Below are positions 18,501 to 31,985 of a DNA stretch of 64,000 nt, piece after piece. Source of the stretch: Pratylenchus scribneri (Eukaryota > Nematoda > Chromadorea > Rhabditida > Pratylenchidae). A model generated the notes under the pieces. It saw only the letters and a list, made by a program, of their open reading frames with translations. It was not told the origin of the DNA and did not search any database. The stretch lies in NCBI GenBank assembly GCA_030063045.1, contig JAQSEB010000155.1:62001-126000 (forward strand). Direction: 5' to 3'. The position numbers and the translations under genes are program-made. Numbering within the stretch: position 1 is the first letter of the stretch; every line of letters begins with the position of its first letter.

Positions 18501-21500
18501 CCCCCATCTTCCGTTCTAATAATTTCCCACCCCCTAACTTTTTGGACCTCTAGGTATTGGCTGAGTGAACTTAAAAAATTTATTGCATTTTCTTAGTCTT
18601 TTATAGCTCTATAAAATCCGCTGTATTTTATTCAAAAATATGCACAAATTAAGGAGTTTGAACATTAATTTTCCCAATTTTTGAGGGATTGAAAAATAAT
18701 TCCCCATGGGGAATTATAGGAGGTTATTTACTTACATAACTGTTTTAAATTTTGTAAAATTACCAAATAATTCATGCAGATTTATCTATAAAAATTTCCA
18801 CTTTAACTAACTTGTCACATTCTCAAGCCTTAATATTCCTGGAATGTCTCGGGTATGGGCCTGACTTTCCATTGAAGTGGCTTCCGCATCGTCCACAGTA
18901 TTCAGACGGCTCAAATGCAATGCCGTAATCTAAACAAAAAATTTTTTAAATATTTTTGATTAAAATAACCCAAAAATGATAATCGGTTGAAGGCCTCAAA
19001 TTTGGTACTTTTGCCAAACAGGGATTTGCTTCACAAATGGCCGCTTCATGTAAATCCAGAGTAAAATGGTCAGAATCGCCACTTTTTTGTTGAGGCCGAA
19101 CCGCAACAGGGACAGGCGATGTCAGTGCCGGATTCTGTTGACTAATCTTCAAATTTTGAAATTTAATAATTTAATAAAAACGAAAAATTAAATGCAGAAT
19201 AGAACCAATCTTTTTACTCAATTTGATCTTTTATTTATCCTGCTTAATTCCTATTCCTAAATAGATCTAAAAATCTATTCATTTATTTTGGTCTTATAAA
19301 TCAGATTCAAAATCAGAAAAATTAATCAAACTTATCTCATAAGACGGTAATCAAACCAAATCAGATGGTTTATTAGAAATAGTTCAATAGAAAACAGTGA
19401 ATATTTAAATATCCTTTTTCTTAAAAATTCAAAATTTAACTTATTAAATTTGTGTTGAGCACAATTGATTGATTTAAAAAATTGAAGTGAATAATGCTTA
19501 AAAATTTCACCAATAAAAAATTTTTAGATTTACCCGATATCGAATTTCATTGGCCGGTGCATTCAACAAATCGGGCATTGCCCAACTCAGCAGAACGGTA
19601 TCTGGGCTCAATGCCATCGCATTTGGCTCCTTTGGTGCTGAGGGAAAGCCAAATCCAGTGTGCAGCAATTTTGGTTCAGATTGGCCCTGGGCTGGCCAAT
19701 AACGATTCAACCAACCGACCGAGACTTCATAACTATGAGTGAATATTAATACGTGGATTAATTGGATTAATTTCCTAAAATATTTATACTAATGAAATTA
19801 ACATTTTTATTGAAAAAATTTTTGGATAACAAATGGCTAAGAAATTTTTGGTTAATTCATAAAAAATTAATTAGTGAATTCATTTTCTTCTTATAATTAA
19901 AATAAGATTTAATAATATTTTTATTATTTTCCATAAAAACATTAAGTCCCAAAATGCTCCGCTATTCTTCACTTACTCAGTATTTTTGTCCAGCACACCT
20001 TGGTCAATGAATGTTTTGTTGGTGTTCGAGTGAATTAATTTTTCCTTATCGGATCCCTTTTTGCGGAAATGAATCTCAAATTGAATTTGTGGCTGAGAAA
20101 TGTTGGCACATTCCGGCGGAATTTGTGCCGGATCCCTTTTTGGTTCAGGCAATTCCACAATTGCCCCAGTCCTTCCCTCATTTTGGACGGTAAATGTGGA
20201 TTGGGCGGGCGAAGGCAATTGGAAACAATCTCGATTCGGGAATGGTTGGGCCGATTGGGACACTGCCAACAATTGTTTTAATGGTGGATTTGGAATGGGA
20301 AATTGGGAGACGGTGCCGCCAGACCGATCGTAGACCAACAATTCGTTGGGAGTGGCAAAAACGAAAACTTTATCGGCAACCGCAAATTGTGAAATGGCCT
20401 TGAGGCCGCGTTCTGTTCATCGTAAAAAAGTTAATATGAAATTAAGGATGGGACATACCGCCGAATAGTTCCCAATTCACATTAATATCTGGGCAAATAT
20501 CGGCACCCAACTTCAATTCCATCAACCCATTCCAAGTGAGAGCATACAATTGGGGTGGGCCTGCACGATTCCATGTAAAATCACCAACAATTGAGGTGAT
20601 TGTCTAAAAATTATGAATACGGTAATTTGAAATTTTACACTATCAATTAAAAAAGGTTAATTAATTAAAATAAATATAATTTATAAATCAGAATTCCTTC
20701 CAGAATGAAAATCAGAATTCTTTCCGGAATGAAAATCAGAACAATTCTTTCCGGAATGAAAATCAGAACAATTCTTTCCGGAATAAACATTAATTCATAA
20801 ATAATACTAAATAAATAACTTACATATTTATAAGTAATAAAATGTAAAAATATATTAATACTTATAGCCCCTTTTATACAATGAAAATAAATTAATGACC
20901 TTTTGCCTCAAACAAGCCGTTATCAATTCCAAATTAGTTTCCGTTCCTTTGTTCAAATCCAATGCAAACAATGAGCCATTTTTGGTCAATAAAAATGCAG
21001 TACTAAAATGCATTATTTTATTCTTAAAAGGAGAGAATTAATTTGGACTTGGTGAATGGATCAAAAATTAATTGTTTCGCATCCTGTGCACCGATTGACA
21101 ATTGAAATAGTCTTTTTGGGTTGACAGTGGTCGAATCCTGTTGTAACTGGTCCAATTGGATTTGCATCAATTCACGATTGCCAATCAGCAATAATCTATT
21201 GGCAACCCAATCAGCAGCGATAGCATCAATTTGGGCAAAATCACCGACAATTGATGCCTTTTAATTTTAAATAAATTCAATTATAAAAAAAGGGAAAAGT
21301 TTCAAAAATTACTTTATATAATGTTTGATTGACTTGATTCATGTCCAATTTGACTAACACAATTTGTGAGTTTGAAGACATTTCTGTCTCTTTTCTGACA
21401 GCAAAAAGTTCATTTCCAATAAATGTAATTGTTTGGTATTGGAATGGTGCCGGTTGTTGGATTTGTCGCCTTTTTCTTTTGTTCTTTGCCAAAAAACGTG

Positions 21501-24500
21501 CTTTATTATTGCCATTTTCATTTGAGGCACCATTCCCAACTTTGGTCGCTTCAATTGTCCAATTTTGGATTGCCACCAAATTTTCGGTAGAATCAATGGC
21601 AAAAAGGCGAATTAGCGGTTTGAATTCTGAATGTGCTAAAATTTAGTATTCTTCCCTCTCGAAATAAACCGCTTCCATCAATTTCGATCAAATTTGATGG
21701 CGGCCCCATCAAACGTTGATCATTCATTGCAAATACAAAACATTGAATTTTGCCGGATCGAACGGCGAATGAAAACGATCTTTGGGTGCCTTTCAATGTT
21801 GCATTTGCGTATTGTGCTGGTTCATTATTTTCTTGTTGGATTGAACAATTCAATTGATAGCCAAATTTGTCGCCATTCCATTCCTTGGGTTCATCCCAGA
21901 ATAAGTCGATCAGGGCACGAGTGCCGTCAATTGTTTTCTTTAATTTAAGTAATTTTGATTTATTTTTGAATAGTAAAAATATTTTTAATGTATTCAATTA
22001 TTCGGAGCTGGCCAATATCTAGCCAAAATGCAGCAATAAAATTCATATCTTTAAAAGTATACCATATTTTTCTATCTACTACTAATTTTCGAAACTCAAA
22101 ATGGGTCAAAATTTGGGGTCTAACTCTATTATCTGTTGACATTTTTGACCAGAAAACAATGGCATTAATAAAAATATAATAATAATTTATACTAAACCAA
22201 ATGTTACTCTATGTCACGAGACAAGAGAAATATTACCTCAAAGTCGAGGGAGGGACTTCTAATAAAAATAATATCATTTACTAAAGTCAAAAAATTTCTA
22301 AAATCAAATTTCGAACAATATTAGAAAAAATGAGCTAATAATTATTCCAAAAAAGGTAGGATTTTAATAAATTTTGTTAATTTTTAAATTTCAAAAATTT
22401 GTCAATTCTTTTTAGATTGTTAGCTTAATTCAATTTATTGCTTATTAAATAATTCTGACCTGTTGTGTGGCAAATATTCGAACATTCTCTGGTGCCGAAG
22501 GTGGTTTGCTGGCAGCATTCAATCCAGTTCTATTCACCCAAACCCCTGTCCAAGGGCTGATTGCCTCCAATTGTACATCGAAACGTTGTTTTGAATTCCA
22601 AGCTTCGATCAATTTTGGAGGCAATGAAAATGAATTCGTTTGGCTGAATGCCGTCGTCTTTTCACCATTCCCAAATCCCTCTTTGAATAAATCCAAATTG
22701 AAAAGAAATGGCATTTCCCCGTCAGCCAATGATTGATGGATTTGAGATTGGGCGGAGGCAATATTCCATCGTAATTGACCCAATTTTTCATCGAATTGGA
22801 TTGGTCCATCAAAATGAATATGTCTATCCTGCAAAATATGGTCGCCAAGAAGTAAATGTTGAACATCGCGTGTGGCCAAATTCAAATTCACATTTTGTAA
22901 ATCCAAATCCAATGTGCCAAAATAGCCATCCTCAGTCAAAATTAGGAGACGCCCATCCGCAAAATCCATTTGACGAATTCTTAGGGGGATAAATTATTCA
23001 TTGACATTTTTGGGAAATACTTGTATGGAAAATTTTTGGCACTGGAAACCATTTGAACGGGTTGGTCCAATCCAATATCAATTTGCAAAAGTTGAACAGT
23101 GCCCGAGGTGAGTTGAACGAGTAGAAATAATCGGCCATGATCATCTTCATTTTGTGCAGAATCATCTGCCGCAATTCCAATTAATTCACCGCATTCTTCA
23201 CTTGCACAATTATAAATACTAAATAAATAAATTAATTAATTAATCTAAAATAATAAAACCCACGTTTTATCATAACTTGATGTACTTCTATAAGCATAAA
23301 GGGAATATGCGGTTGCCAAAAAGACCAAAGCCTTTGTTGGGCTCAATGCCATCTGATGGACGAATGCCGTGTTCAAAAAGTGAACAATGTTGGAATCAAC
23401 ACGTTGAATGATTGAAGCATCTTTCCTCGATGAACTGAACAACACATTCGAGGCATTGTCAAACGCAATGGCAATATTCTGCTCCATTGGAATTTGGGGA
23501 TCTAGCAGAAATGAAAAATAATTGGAGGAAAATAAAAAAAATCGAGCAAGATATTAAAATAAAGAAAAATATTTTAAATGTTGAAAAAAGTATTGAAAAT
23601 GGCGAACAGCTAAAACATTTTGTATTTCTTAGCTAAAAACATTTGTATTTCATTTAGCTAAAAACATTTTGTGTTTCAGTTAGCTAAAAACATTTTGTGT
23701 TTCAGTTAGCTAAAAACATTTTGTGTTTCAGTTTGCTAAAAACATTTTGTGTTTCATTTAGCTAAAAATATTTTGTGATTCATTTAGCTAAAAACATTTT
23801 GTGTTTCATTTAGCTAAAAACATTTTGTGTTTCAGTTAGCTAAAAACATTTTGTGTTTCAGTTAGCTAAAAACATTTTGTATTTCTTAGCTAAAAACATT
23901 TTGTGTTTCAGTTAGCTAAAAACATTTTGTGTTTCAATTAGCTAAAAACATTTTGTGTTTCAGTTAGCTAAAAACATTTTGTGTTTCATTTATCTAAAAA
24001 CATTTTGTGTTTCACTTAGCTAAAAACATTTTGTGTTTCAGTTAGCTAAAAACATTTTGTGTTTCAATTAGCTAAAAACATTTTGTGTTTCAGTTAGCTA
24101 AAAACATTTTGTGTTTCAGTTAGCTAAATACATTTTGTGTTTCAGTTAGCTAAAAACATTTTGTGTTTCAATTAGCTAAAAACATTTTGTGTTTCAGTTA
24201 GCTAAAAACATTTTGTGTTTCAGTTAGCTAAAAACATTTTGTGTTTCAGTTAGCTAAAAACATTTTGTGTTTCATTTAGCTAAAAACATTTTGTGTTTCA
24301 GTTAGCTAAAAACATTTTATATTTCTGTTAGCTAAAAACATTTTGTGTTTCATTTATCTAAAAACATTTTGTGTTTCAGTTAGCTAAAAACATTTTGTTT
24401 CATTCAGCTAAAAAAAAATTGTATTTCTGTTAGCTAAAAACATTTTATGTTTCATTTAGCTAAAAACATTTTGTATTTCTTAGCTAAAAACATTTTGTGT

Positions 24501-27500
24501 TTCAGTTAGCTAAAAACATTTTGTGTTTCAGTTAGCTAAAAACATTTTATGTTTCATTTAGCTAAAAACATTTTGTGTTTCACTTAGCTAAAAACATTTT
24601 GTGTTTCATTTAGCTAAAAACATTTTGTGTTTCATTTAGCTAAAAACATTTTGTGTTTCAATTAGCTAAAAACATTTTGTGTTTCAGTTAGCTAAATACA
24701 TTTTGTGTTTCAGTTAGCTAAAAACATTTTGTGTTTCAGTTAGCTAAAAACATTTTGTATTTCACTTAGCTAAAAACATTTTGTGTTTCAGTTAGCTAAA
24801 AACATTTTGTGTTTCAGTTAGCTAAAAACATTTTGTGTTAAATTTAGCTAAAAACATTTTGTGTTTCATTTAGCTAAAAGCATTTTGTGTTTCATTTAGC
24901 TAAAAACATTTTGTTTCATTCAGCTAAAAAAAAATTGTATTTCTGTTAGCTAAAAACATTTTATGTTTCATTTAGCTAAAAACATTTTGTATTTCTTAGC
25001 TAAAAACATTTTGTGTTTCAGTTAGCTAAAAACATTTTGTGTTTCAGTTAGCTAAAAACATTTTATGTTTCATTTAGCTAAAAACATTTTGTGTTTCATT
25101 TAGCTAAAAACATTTTGTGTTTCACTTAGCTAAAAACATTTTGTGTTTCATTTAGCTAAAAACATATTTGTTTTACATAAAAGATTTGGATGTTTAACCC
25201 AAAACACTGAACTATTATAAATTGTTATAAACTTTTTGCCATTTAAAATATTTTTTAATCTAATTAAATATTTTTCTTGTTAAAAATAATTATATTTATA
25301 ACTAGCCAACCATATAATTCCCATAAATCTCACATAAAAAAGCCCTTTCTGCTGGCATTTCCCTGCCCAACATTTCCATAGCCATTAATTGTCCCAGCGG
25401 TGGTGAATTCGACGAATCCACCGACGATGGTGATGGGGATTGTTTCTTCATCAACAGAGAAATAGTTTTCCGTGCCTTCTCCACCCGAATTGGTCTGTTT
25501 TTGGCACTAATTGGTGCCGAACAAATTCGTCCAATGCAGGCTTTGACCAATGCAATGTATTCACCGTTTGGTTCATTTATTTGCGCAATCAAATGATTTT
25601 GTTGCAATGAACTTTGCGAAACAATTGAAACGGATGAAGAGGATGAAGTCGAAGTGGACAATGCTGATTGATCAGAAGAAGTTGTCGATGAATTTAATTG
25701 TTCTGATGATGGATTCTCTCCTTCTGATGTTGATTGTTGGTATTGAAGAATATATTCATAGGAGAGAGAACGCCATCCAGATCCACTGGCTTAATTTAGG
25801 AATTTTTAACAAAGGATAATTTTTTATTTCAAATATTTTATAATTTTATTAAAGATAATTTAAATACTTTTTTTGATTTTTTAAGAAAATTGTCACCTTG
25901 GAATGGTAATGAAATGGGTGGTTTCCAGCTGATCAATGCCTCCATTTCACTCAACAATAATCCAACCTTGGAAGGCGGAATCATGAATGGAGGTGTCCAA
26001 AATTGATGCAACAAAACAAATTCTCTGACTGGGCCTGGGTAGAGGCTAAATAAGTATAAATTAAGCCATTTTTATCCACATTATTATTCTTTACTATTTG
26101 TTCAAATGCACAGTTTTTGTTTGTCCATCAAATTCCTCACTGTATAGGCAACTTTCCCAGGGATGGGAATCGCCGCAACCACTGCTGATCCAGAACAATC
26201 GATTCCGATGAAATTGAGAACGCAACACATTTTTGTATTGGTCATTCATTGTCCAACCATCTCTTTCATCCCGAACTATGCCATCAACCAAATCTCGGCC
26301 TAAAAATTGGAGAGGAAAATTGAAATTATGTTTGAATGGAAATCAATGTCAGTTTTGACCTAATAAATAGTAAGAATTGAATAATTTAATAAGGATGAAA
26401 CAATGTGGTATATTTTTTTACTTTTGTGTTTTCTTCTTTCCAAACTTTTTGTTTTGTATTTTTCCAAACATTTTGTTTTTGTGTTTCTCTAAACATTTTG
26501 CGTCTTTGTGTTTTTCCAAACATTTTTTTTCTTTATCCAAACATTGTGTTTTATTTTTCATTTTTTAAAAATAATTTATTCAATTAAAATAAAATTTTTT
26601 TATTTGTACCGGAAGCCCACATATGTGCATTGTGGATGTAACCTAAAATCTTTATTCCCATTCCCATCTCATCTTCCTAATTTCTAATTAGAAGCAAACA
26701 AATATTCACAAAACCTACTCATCAATTTGCCATCTTTTGTAATTGCTATCAATTTTTGTTCCTTCAAATCCACATTCAATATATTTGCGCCGGATAATTC
26801 GGCAATTCTCCTTGTAATTGAATGTGAATAATTTTGTGGCGCATCCAAAGGGAATAAAGGAGTGGAAAAAAGATCTCCCGAACTCGTCGTATAATAAAGG
26901 AAACTTAAAAGTAAAATTAAAAAATAAATTTAAATTGTTTTCACCCATTCCAAGGATCTGCAGCCATTCGTTGAACAAAATTGGGAGAATTAATCAATGG
27001 CAAAGTTGTTGAATTTTCGCAACTTTTCAGATGACAACGAAGAATTCCCGTCTTCTCTCGGAGTGCATAAAATCGTTCCTGAAAATTTATTATAAGTTTT
27101 TCATAATTTTTAAGGATGTATTTCTTACAATAGATACCAAAATTGTTTAATTTTTGAGCATGGATTAAAATTTCGATTTTTTGATACCATTTTTAATTTA
27201 CCGTAAATATTCCTTTAATTAATAGCCCAACAAAGAAATTATTTTTCAAATCCCTACCCCTCCCCCAATAATTGTGAAAATTAGAAGTCTAATTCGTAAC
27301 TCAATATACTTAAAAACCACCATTAATATAATTAACCTAATTAAATTTCGGTCACTATCACCACAAAAAAATTTCGAAAAATCTAGAAATTTGCAATACA
27401 GAATGCATCTTTTTGTAATTATTATTATCACCTGTAAATGGTCGATCACAATTTGCGTAATGGCCACTCCATCCGGTACCCTTAATTTCATTCCCATTTC

Positions 27501-30420
27501 TATTCCGTTGTTTTTGCCATTTTCAGCCGAAGTTTCATTCCCTTCCGGGAATTGTACCGCCCTCAGTCGTTCATTAATATCCAATAAAAAAATTGAGCCA
27601 TCGGAAAGGCCAATCAACAATTCGGAAATGGAAAATGAACCAATGGCTGACACCGATTGTGTATCGTTGAGTTGGAATGGAATTCGTTGTGGATCAGTTA
27701 ACATCACAAAATCCGCCAAATTCTCCATAATAAATAATGCCGTCCCATTGGTGAACACCAATTTTGGATGAGATGATTCCTCGGGCTCTGCTTTTTTGAA
27801 TATCATATATACCGTATTTTTCCTATTTGAAGCCCATGGGTTTAAATATTTCCGAGCATCTCTTCTCTAGGGTGGCCTTCTATAGAGAATAGGCTTCAAA
27901 TAGAGAGTGTGCCTATAAATTTCAGGAAAGGAAAATAGATGTAAATTAAAATTTTTTGATAAAATTTACCACAAATCAGAATATATTTTGCATACTAAAC
28001 ATGCTCTTACAAGTTACAACATTTTTCTATAATTTTACAATACAAAACATATTTTTAGGTTTCAAAAAAATGTTTTTTCAATATGTTTTTATGGCCTAAA
28101 TATGATTTTAAAATTAAAAATATATTTTTACAATATATTTTTTAATTCATTTTTATAAATTGTAATTTATTTTACATTTAAAAAAATCTAAATTGAACTA
28201 AAAATCAAAGAACGAAAATATTTTTCCGAGTGTGGGCTTCTAATAGGGAGTGGACTTCAAATAGTAAAAATACGGTATTTTAAATTTTATATTTATTAAA
28301 ATTACCTTGAATCTCTTGAAGAGTAACATTCATTTGAAGTTCTTTTACGGAAATGTCCTCCTTGGCTTCTTCTCCTTCATTTCCTCCATTGCCATTTTTC
28401 TCGCCAATTACTATGCGAAAATTCCCAATTTTTTCATCAAATGTCAAATTCCGGAACAAATGACAATTCGAGGCAGTTTCCTCTGTCCGTAACAAATCCA
28501 TTTTTGGTGGGGCATCAGATTCCCCAATGCCAAATAGTCTCAATCGAAATTTTGGCGTTTCATGAACAGGCGCCGCCGATCTTTCTTGTCCAATATTCCA
28601 ACAAGCCACAAAACTATTTTCGGACATTTGAAGGATGGGACCTTCAGTGGGCCTTGGACGATGTGTGCCAATGGGCAAAGAATCGACTAGAAGAAGGGTT
28701 TGCCGAAAAAGACGGGAAACAATCACAAAATCACGCCAAACTGCCGCCAAACGAAGCTGAAAATATTAAAAGGGAAAATTGATATTTCTTTAGGGCACAT
28801 TACTTCAATATCCGAAGAATATGGCTCTACTGAAGGAATGAATACCGTAGAAAGGAGGGAATTGTCCTTGAATGCCTATAAATTTATATTTTTTTAATTC
28901 AATATTAAATATTTACTTTTGAGTCCATTTGGGTCCATTTCCATCCTTGACCTTTTCCGGCAGCCCTATTTTGGGCAATCCACCGAATATTTGTTGTGGA
29001 AATTTCTTGCAATACGGTGGATTGTCCTTCGGGAAATGACCAATTTAGGCCAATTCCTTGAGCCGGATCCGAAAAGGCTTCCACCGATGTTAAATCAATT
29101 AGCCCTGAAAATAATATTAAGGATATTATTTTTGTATCAAAAAAACTTTTTTGCATTAAAAGTAGTTTTTAACTTCTATTAAATCAGAAAACGGTTTTAG
29201 AACCTACAAACCTTATGCCAATTTACAGATCTCATCGAGACACATCGAATGGTATATAAAATTTCAGGTTTTAGCCCAAAATTAAGCTGTTTAAAACCAA
29301 AAATTGGAAATATGTTTTAAACGGTTTAACTCACTCAGTTTCGATTTAAACTATAAAATTTATATGTCAAATCATGCATCTCAATGAAATGATAAAAGAT
29401 TTTTAGGTTCTTAAACCAGTTTCAGATTTATTATAAGTCAAAAAACTATTTTTTGGGTTAAAAATAATTACTCAATATTTAATGAATTAAATTTAATTTT
29501 CCCACTTTGAATTTGATGAAGGAAAATGTCAGCAATTGCCCGGCATCCTTGATAGCAGGCCGCTGATCCGGCACCAATTGATTCGCATCGAATATCGCAA
29601 CTTGAACTCAACGATTCCAAATCTTGACAACCAAGTCGGCACGCGTCAATGAGACAATCAAAATCACAGTTTGTGGCCGAAATATTTGGCCAGCCCAAAT
29701 GGCCATGGGGCAAGGGGAAAGCCTGTAAAAATGAGATGGGAGAAATGAATTCAATTATTCATCAAAATTATTATATTTATAAATAGTATTATAGATTTTA
29801 CTAATTTTGCAGTTTTTTAATAAAAATTGAAAAATTTTTGAAGATTTTTATAAAATTTTTGAAAAATTTTAAAAATTTTTTGAAATTTCTTGAAAATTTT
29901 TTTTTGAAATTTCTGGAAAATTTTTGAAAAATTATCGCATTTTTAAAAATAAAATTTAACGAAATTGAATTTAACATTTATTCGAAAAATTTATTGATGG
30001 AATTTTAAAAGAAATTTTAAAAATTTTTGAATAAAAACCTTAGAAATTTGAATAATTTTGAGAGAAAAATTTTTTTGCTAATTTTTAATAAATTAGTTTT
30101 TTAAAAATTTTCATCAATATTTCAGGATTTATCCTAAAATATAAATTCGCGCTCTTTATTAAAAAAAATAATCCCAACCAAATTTTATTAAATATTTTTT
30201 CACTTAATTAAAATTTTTATAGACTCACTAAATTCCTTTCTTGGCATTGGTCATGGCATTGTTGAAGGGAATTGGAGAAAATTGTGGCATTTGTGAGATC
30301 AATCAAAGTGGTAAGGAAAAATAAAATACGCCATAAATGAGGTAAAAATGGAAAATGGGGAGTCCAAAATTTTGTGGCATGGCACTTTTGATGGCATATT
30401 TTTAAATAGGATAAAGCCAT
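12572..30420 (-). CDS. rol-3: ROS1/Sevenless-family receptor tyrosine kinase (ROL-3-like), 34 exons
   Basis: Cell-surface receptor kinase; C. elegans ROL-3 is the ROS1 orthologue, needed for epidermal development. Exons, 5' to 3': 30420-30229, 29722-29506, 29104-28917, 28875-28804, 28756-28306, 27787-27432, 27078-26945, 26903-26719, 26642-26610, 26299-26095, 26045-25897, 25789-25307, 23501-23264, 23218-23021, 22979-22460, 21937-21670, 21635-21313, 21257-21049, 21002-20900, 20603-20459, 20412-19977, 19732-19534, 19146-18970, 18929-18812, 18365-18271, 18216-17952, 16155-16026, 15614-15166, 14891-14705, 14663-14547, 13793-13559, 13139-12993, 12943-12776, 12733-12572. They sum to 2,518 codons with every phase agreeing; ROS1 is about 2,350 and Sevenless about 2,550 aa. 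Order: hydrophobic N-terminus, Cys-rich segment, fibronectin-III and YWTD-propeller modules, one membrane helix (exon 15614-15166), kinase. The kinase keeps [27 protein letters not shown], a YY activation loop and a Ser-Pro-Glu in place of APE. The tail is Ser/Thr-rich. Three introns appear to be GC-AG. The start Met is the only one in the first exon. Confidence 0.92.
13205..13500. repeat. Foldback repeat, family B, copy 1 (kinase intron)
   Basis: Ends carry TTATAACTCATC-like sequence, and inside are two opposed copies of AGAGCAGACTTTTGGCTATC-like sequence. Related copies lie at 53471-53795 and 55085-55398. Confidence 0.65.
13914..14473. repeat. Minisatellite, about 25-bp unit, about 22 copies (kinase intron)
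   Basis: Tandem array with core TTAATCGAAAACACATTTTT and CTTAG spacers, inside the intron between the two kinase exons at 14547 and 13793. Unit length varies by a few bases. Confidence 0.93.
15640..15985. repeat. Degenerate TTCTGATTTAA simple repeat (kinase intron)
   Basis: Many short imperfect units of TTCTGATTTAA / TTCTAATTTAA lie directly after the acceptor-side boundary of the transmembrane exon. No coding potential. Confidence 0.7.
17125..17363. repeat. Tandem repeat with core TTTCTAATTAATAATTT (kinase intron)
   Basis: A unit of about 64 bp, itself two similar halves, is repeated about 3.5 times. The intron 16156-17951 also holds two diverged copies of a segment around 16300-16560 and 16790-17040, with a third around 17570-17780. 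Confidence 0.75.
23608..25172. repeat. Large minisatellite, 26-bp unit, about 60 copies (kinase intron)
   Basis: Near-identical units with core AGCTAAAAACATTTTGTGTT fill almost the whole intron between exons 25307 and 23501. A variant stretch with CATTCAGCTA followed by a longer A-run recurs 516 bp apart (24401 and 24917), so a multi-unit block was itself duplicated. On the gene's strand each unit contains GTTTTTAG, a possible decoy splice acceptor. Confidence 0.97.
26430..26550. repeat. Short array with core CCAAACATTTTGTTTTTGTG (kinase intron)
   Basis: Four to five imperfect units. It is the reverse complement of the unit in the array at 36249-36800, so these are two arrays of one family. 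Confidence 0.7.
27810..28277. mobile_element. MITE with CCGTATTTTT inverted ends and TA flanks (kinase intron)
   Basis: The element starts CCGTATTTTTCCTATTTGAA and its right end is the inverted match with about one difference in 20. Both ends abut TA, as for Tc1/mariner-type insertions. No open frame of note, about 464 bp. It lies in the intron between exons 28306 and 27787. Confidence 0.82.
29161..29456. repeat. Foldback repeat, family A, copy 1 (kinase intron)
   Basis: Inverted halves each read inward from AAATCAGAAAACGGTTT-like sequence through GATCTCATCGAGAC-like sequence. Related copies lie at 43195-43473, about 48690-48860 (one half) and 58848-59146. Confidence 0.65.
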
Positions 30421-30739
30421 TTTTGATGGGCGGATGGCATCAATCGATTAAAATAGAACCAATTTAGTCAGTGTGGTTTTTGGAATTAATCAGTTTGGAA
30501 GGGGGAATTGGGTGAATGAAAGGAAGAAATGTGTGGCCCTAAATCGGCCAAATAGAGCGCACAAAAATGGCCGGGTCGGCTATGCTTCTCATCGACGGTG
30601 GCGGCTACCGCCCCTGTCCTTTCCATTTTCATCATCATTTCGATGCATTTTGTGGTGTCCCCAGAAGGGATGACTGAAAAATGGAAATGTGGTTTTTGGC
30701 TGATGATTCAACATTTTAAAAAATAAATTCATTATATAC

Positions 30740-31330
30740 GAAAATTTGTGGGGAATGGATTAAATGGGGGAATAATTAATCTTCATGAAATGCGATTTAA
30801 ATTTTGGCTAATTGGGAAAGGGATGATGGTTCGATTTATTTTGTTTCGGTCCGAAATTTCGAAAATTTTTGGCACTCAGAAATGTATTTTCTATTTTCGG
30901 AAATTTTTGACCCTCAGAAATGTATTTTCGATTTTCGGAAATTTTTGACCCTCAGAAATGTATTTTCGATTTTCGGAAATTTTTGACCCTCAGAAATGTA
31001 TTTTCGATTTTCGGAAATTTTTGGCCCTCAGAATAGAAATGTCGATTTTCGATTTTCGAAAAATTTTTGACCGTCCAAAATGCCGATTTTCGATATTTTT
31101 GAGACATCGAGCCCATCTGCGCATGGAATCAATGCTTTGAAGGTTTGGTGCCAGATGGACTGATGGCCAAATTAATGTATAGATGGGAGGGAATGGGACA
31201 GACACTTCATTGTCATTTATTATTCACGGAAATTTTTTGGGGAATGGATTAAAAGGGAAATAATATAATAATTTTCATGAAAAGCGGTTGAAATTTTCGG
31301 TAATTGGGGAAGGCCGAAATGCGCAAGGGA
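30740..31330. repeat. Intergenic stretch with segment duplication and a 38-bp tandem array
   Basis: At 30850-31085 a 38-bp unit with core CGATTTTCGGAAATTTTTG occurs about five or six times. The segment 30738-30840 recurs imperfectly at 31228-31320, about 490 bp downstream. This is the upstream side of the kinase gene; I see no coding exon in 30421-31900. Confidence 0.7.
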
Positions 31331-31637
31331 ATCAATGTAATGAAGGGAAGGTAGATTGGCGCCAGCTGGACTGGTGGCCCAATGCGCGTGGATGGGAATT
31401 GGGAATGGGAGGACACGTCATTCTCGCGCACGGCGGGAGCAGCTGGAGAAATGGGAAAATGACCCAAAAGTGACCAACTGACCAAAAGGGACTATACGCA
31501 ATACGGGAAAAGGTGGACACTGGACATTGACGAAAGGTGGAATATTGATTCATTTGTGCAAATATTTGGGCGCGGAGATTGGGGCAAAATGAATGAATGG
31601 GCGGAATGTGAAAAGGGAAGAAAAGTGGACAAAATGC

Positions 31638-31666
31638 GAATGAATGAATGAATGAATGAATGAATG
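31638..31666. repeat. GAAT microsatellite
   Basis: About seven perfect GAAT units in a G-rich non-coding stretch. Confidence 0.95.
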
Positions 31667-31985
31667 GAGGGCAAAAGGTCAACGCCGAAGCCAAGAGAGG
31701 GGAAAGAAATGCCTTCGGATGGAAGGAAAGGAGAAAGGGGACACTTTTGTGCATCGCTGGGGGGCAGAATTTTTGGTCAAGGATGTGGACGGAGAAGAAA
31801 GGTAGCGCGAAGGATGATGCCCCCCACCAAAAAGCCAAAAATGTAAATTACTTGTCTGCTTTTTAATGACACTAAAATGATAATTAAAAGGGGGAAGGGC
31901 GAGATTTAACAGCAAATTAATATTGCTTCAGAGGCAATTTATATTATTTGGATAAAGAAGGAATACGAGGGACTGAAATTTAATA

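Noticed and set aside
18479..18745. A further complete CCGTATT MITE
   Set aside because: The left end and body are recognisable but no right terminal inverted repeat is present, so only a degenerate copy.
23608..25172. Regular repeats resembling a CRISPR array
   Set aside because: Units are contiguous with no unique spacers, and the DNA is clearly eukaryotic.
30473..31900. Several short frames upstream of the kinase gene
   Set aside because: They overlap tandem repeats and duplicated non-coding segments, with no consistent codon pattern or splice sites.
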